From Candidatus Sungbacteria bacterium RIFCSPHIGHO2_02_FULL_52_23 (GTDB taxonomy: Bacteria; Patescibacteriota; Minisyncoccia; Sungbacterales; HO2-52-23), in contig MHQM01000015.1 in NCBI GenBank assembly GCA_001820655.1, forward strand, positions 1 to 7,225: DNA of 7,225 bases. The letters run 5' to 3'. The position numbers and the translations under genes were made by a program. Positions 7,059 to 7,225 of the stretch are shown here, piece after piece. The stretch's first letter is position 1, and every line of letters begins with the position of its first letter. A model generated the notes under the pieces. That model was not told the origin of the DNA. It did not search any database and saw nothing but the letters and a program-made list of their open reading frames with translations.

Positions 7059-7070
7059 TACTTGCAAGTA
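7059..7070. promoter_or_regulatory. 12-bp perfect palindrome in the predicted leader
   Basis: TACTTGCAAGTA reads the same on both strands. It lies between the candidate -10 element and the start codon, where a dimeric repressor could bind or where a very short hairpin could form in the mRNA. The arms are too short and lack a loop, so a terminator is unlikely. No second copy was noticed in the window. Confidence 0.35.
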
Positions 7071-7101
7071 ATTTAAGACAGATAACAGAAAAAATACGAC
7101 A

Positions 7102-7128
7102 ATTCTACACTAGCATGACACCGGTAAA
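7102..7128 (-). promoter_or_regulatory. Candidate promoter of the giant gene
   Basis: On the minus strand a TAGAAT hexamer (7107..7102, five of six against TATAAT) is preceded by TTTACC (7128..7123, four of six against TTGACA) with a 15-base spacer, shorter than the usual 17. Transcription would start about 60 bases ahead of the ATG. The match is weak, and it rests on consensus for a sigma-70 type polymerase. No strong Shine-Dalgarno sequence precedes the start; the best is AAGAGA at 7053..7048, 14 bases from the ATG, which is too far to count for much. Confidence 0.35.
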
Positions 7129-7225
7129 ATACAATACGTTATAGTCCATTGAAATTGTTACCGAACCTTCTCCGGATAGGCCATAAATCGGTTACCGTGG
7201 TCGCATATGACCATGAAAACCAAAG

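Noticed and set aside
7157..7199. GTTACCG repeats and a short ACCGA/TCGGT inverted pair upstream
   Set aside because: The stem would be five base pairs with a loop of more than 20 bases and there is no T-run, so it does not support a terminator or riboswitch.
7139..7225. Possible end of an upstream minus-strand gene
   Set aside because: Two minus-strand frames are open from the right edge, one to a TAA at 7141..7139 and one to a TAA at 7160..7158. Neither translation is recognisable and they are only 28 and 21 codons long, so neither can be supported.
7207..7225. Possible divergent plus-strand gene start (ATGACCATGAAAACC)
   Set aside because: Only about six codons are visible and no ribosome binding site precedes them.

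Overview
The window is almost entirely one gene. A single minus-strand reading frame starts at an ATG at 7033..7031 and runs without a stop to the left edge, giving at least 2344 codons; the C-terminus lies outside the window. I read the frame codon by codon across every line and found no frameshift and no in-frame stop, including no in-frame TGA, which fits genetic code 11. All the shorter open frames on either strand are shadows of it.

The product is a very large exported protein of the SpvB / TcdB / RHS (YD-repeat) superfamily, the family of Tc-toxin TcB-TcC shells and bacterial polymorphic toxins. Order from the N-terminus (right to left): signal peptide (1-35); Ser/Thr/Pro/Glu-rich linker (36 to about 130); SpvB-like domain (about 131-395); six FG-GAP/VCBS-type repeats with D-x-N-G-D calcium-loop motifs (about 396-737); TcdB-middle-like segment (about 738-870); first YD-repeat block (about 871-1275); a module I cannot name, called module A here (copy 1, about 1276-1495); a DNRLRE/CBM96-like beta domain (about 1496-1704); a fibronectin-III-like domain (about 1705-1822); second YD-repeat block (about 1823-2064); and a second copy of module A (2065 to the left edge). 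The unit YD block - module A - DNRLRE - FnIII thus appears to begin again at the edge. Any RHS core, protease site or C-terminal toxin would lie outside the window.

The right 192 bases (7034..7225) are the upstream region of this gene. They hold a weak promoter candidate and a 12-bp perfect palindrome in the predicted leader, with no strong Shine-Dalgarno sequence.

Organism: a bacterium of moderately high GC. The mix of an RHS/SpvB protein with module A and DNRLRE-like domains resembles giant surface proteins I associate with Patescibacteria (CPR, Parcubacteria-like) genomes, but this is an inference from recall with no marker gene here to confirm it. The most unusual feature is the duplicated, apparently uncharacterised module A interrupting the YD-repeat shell.
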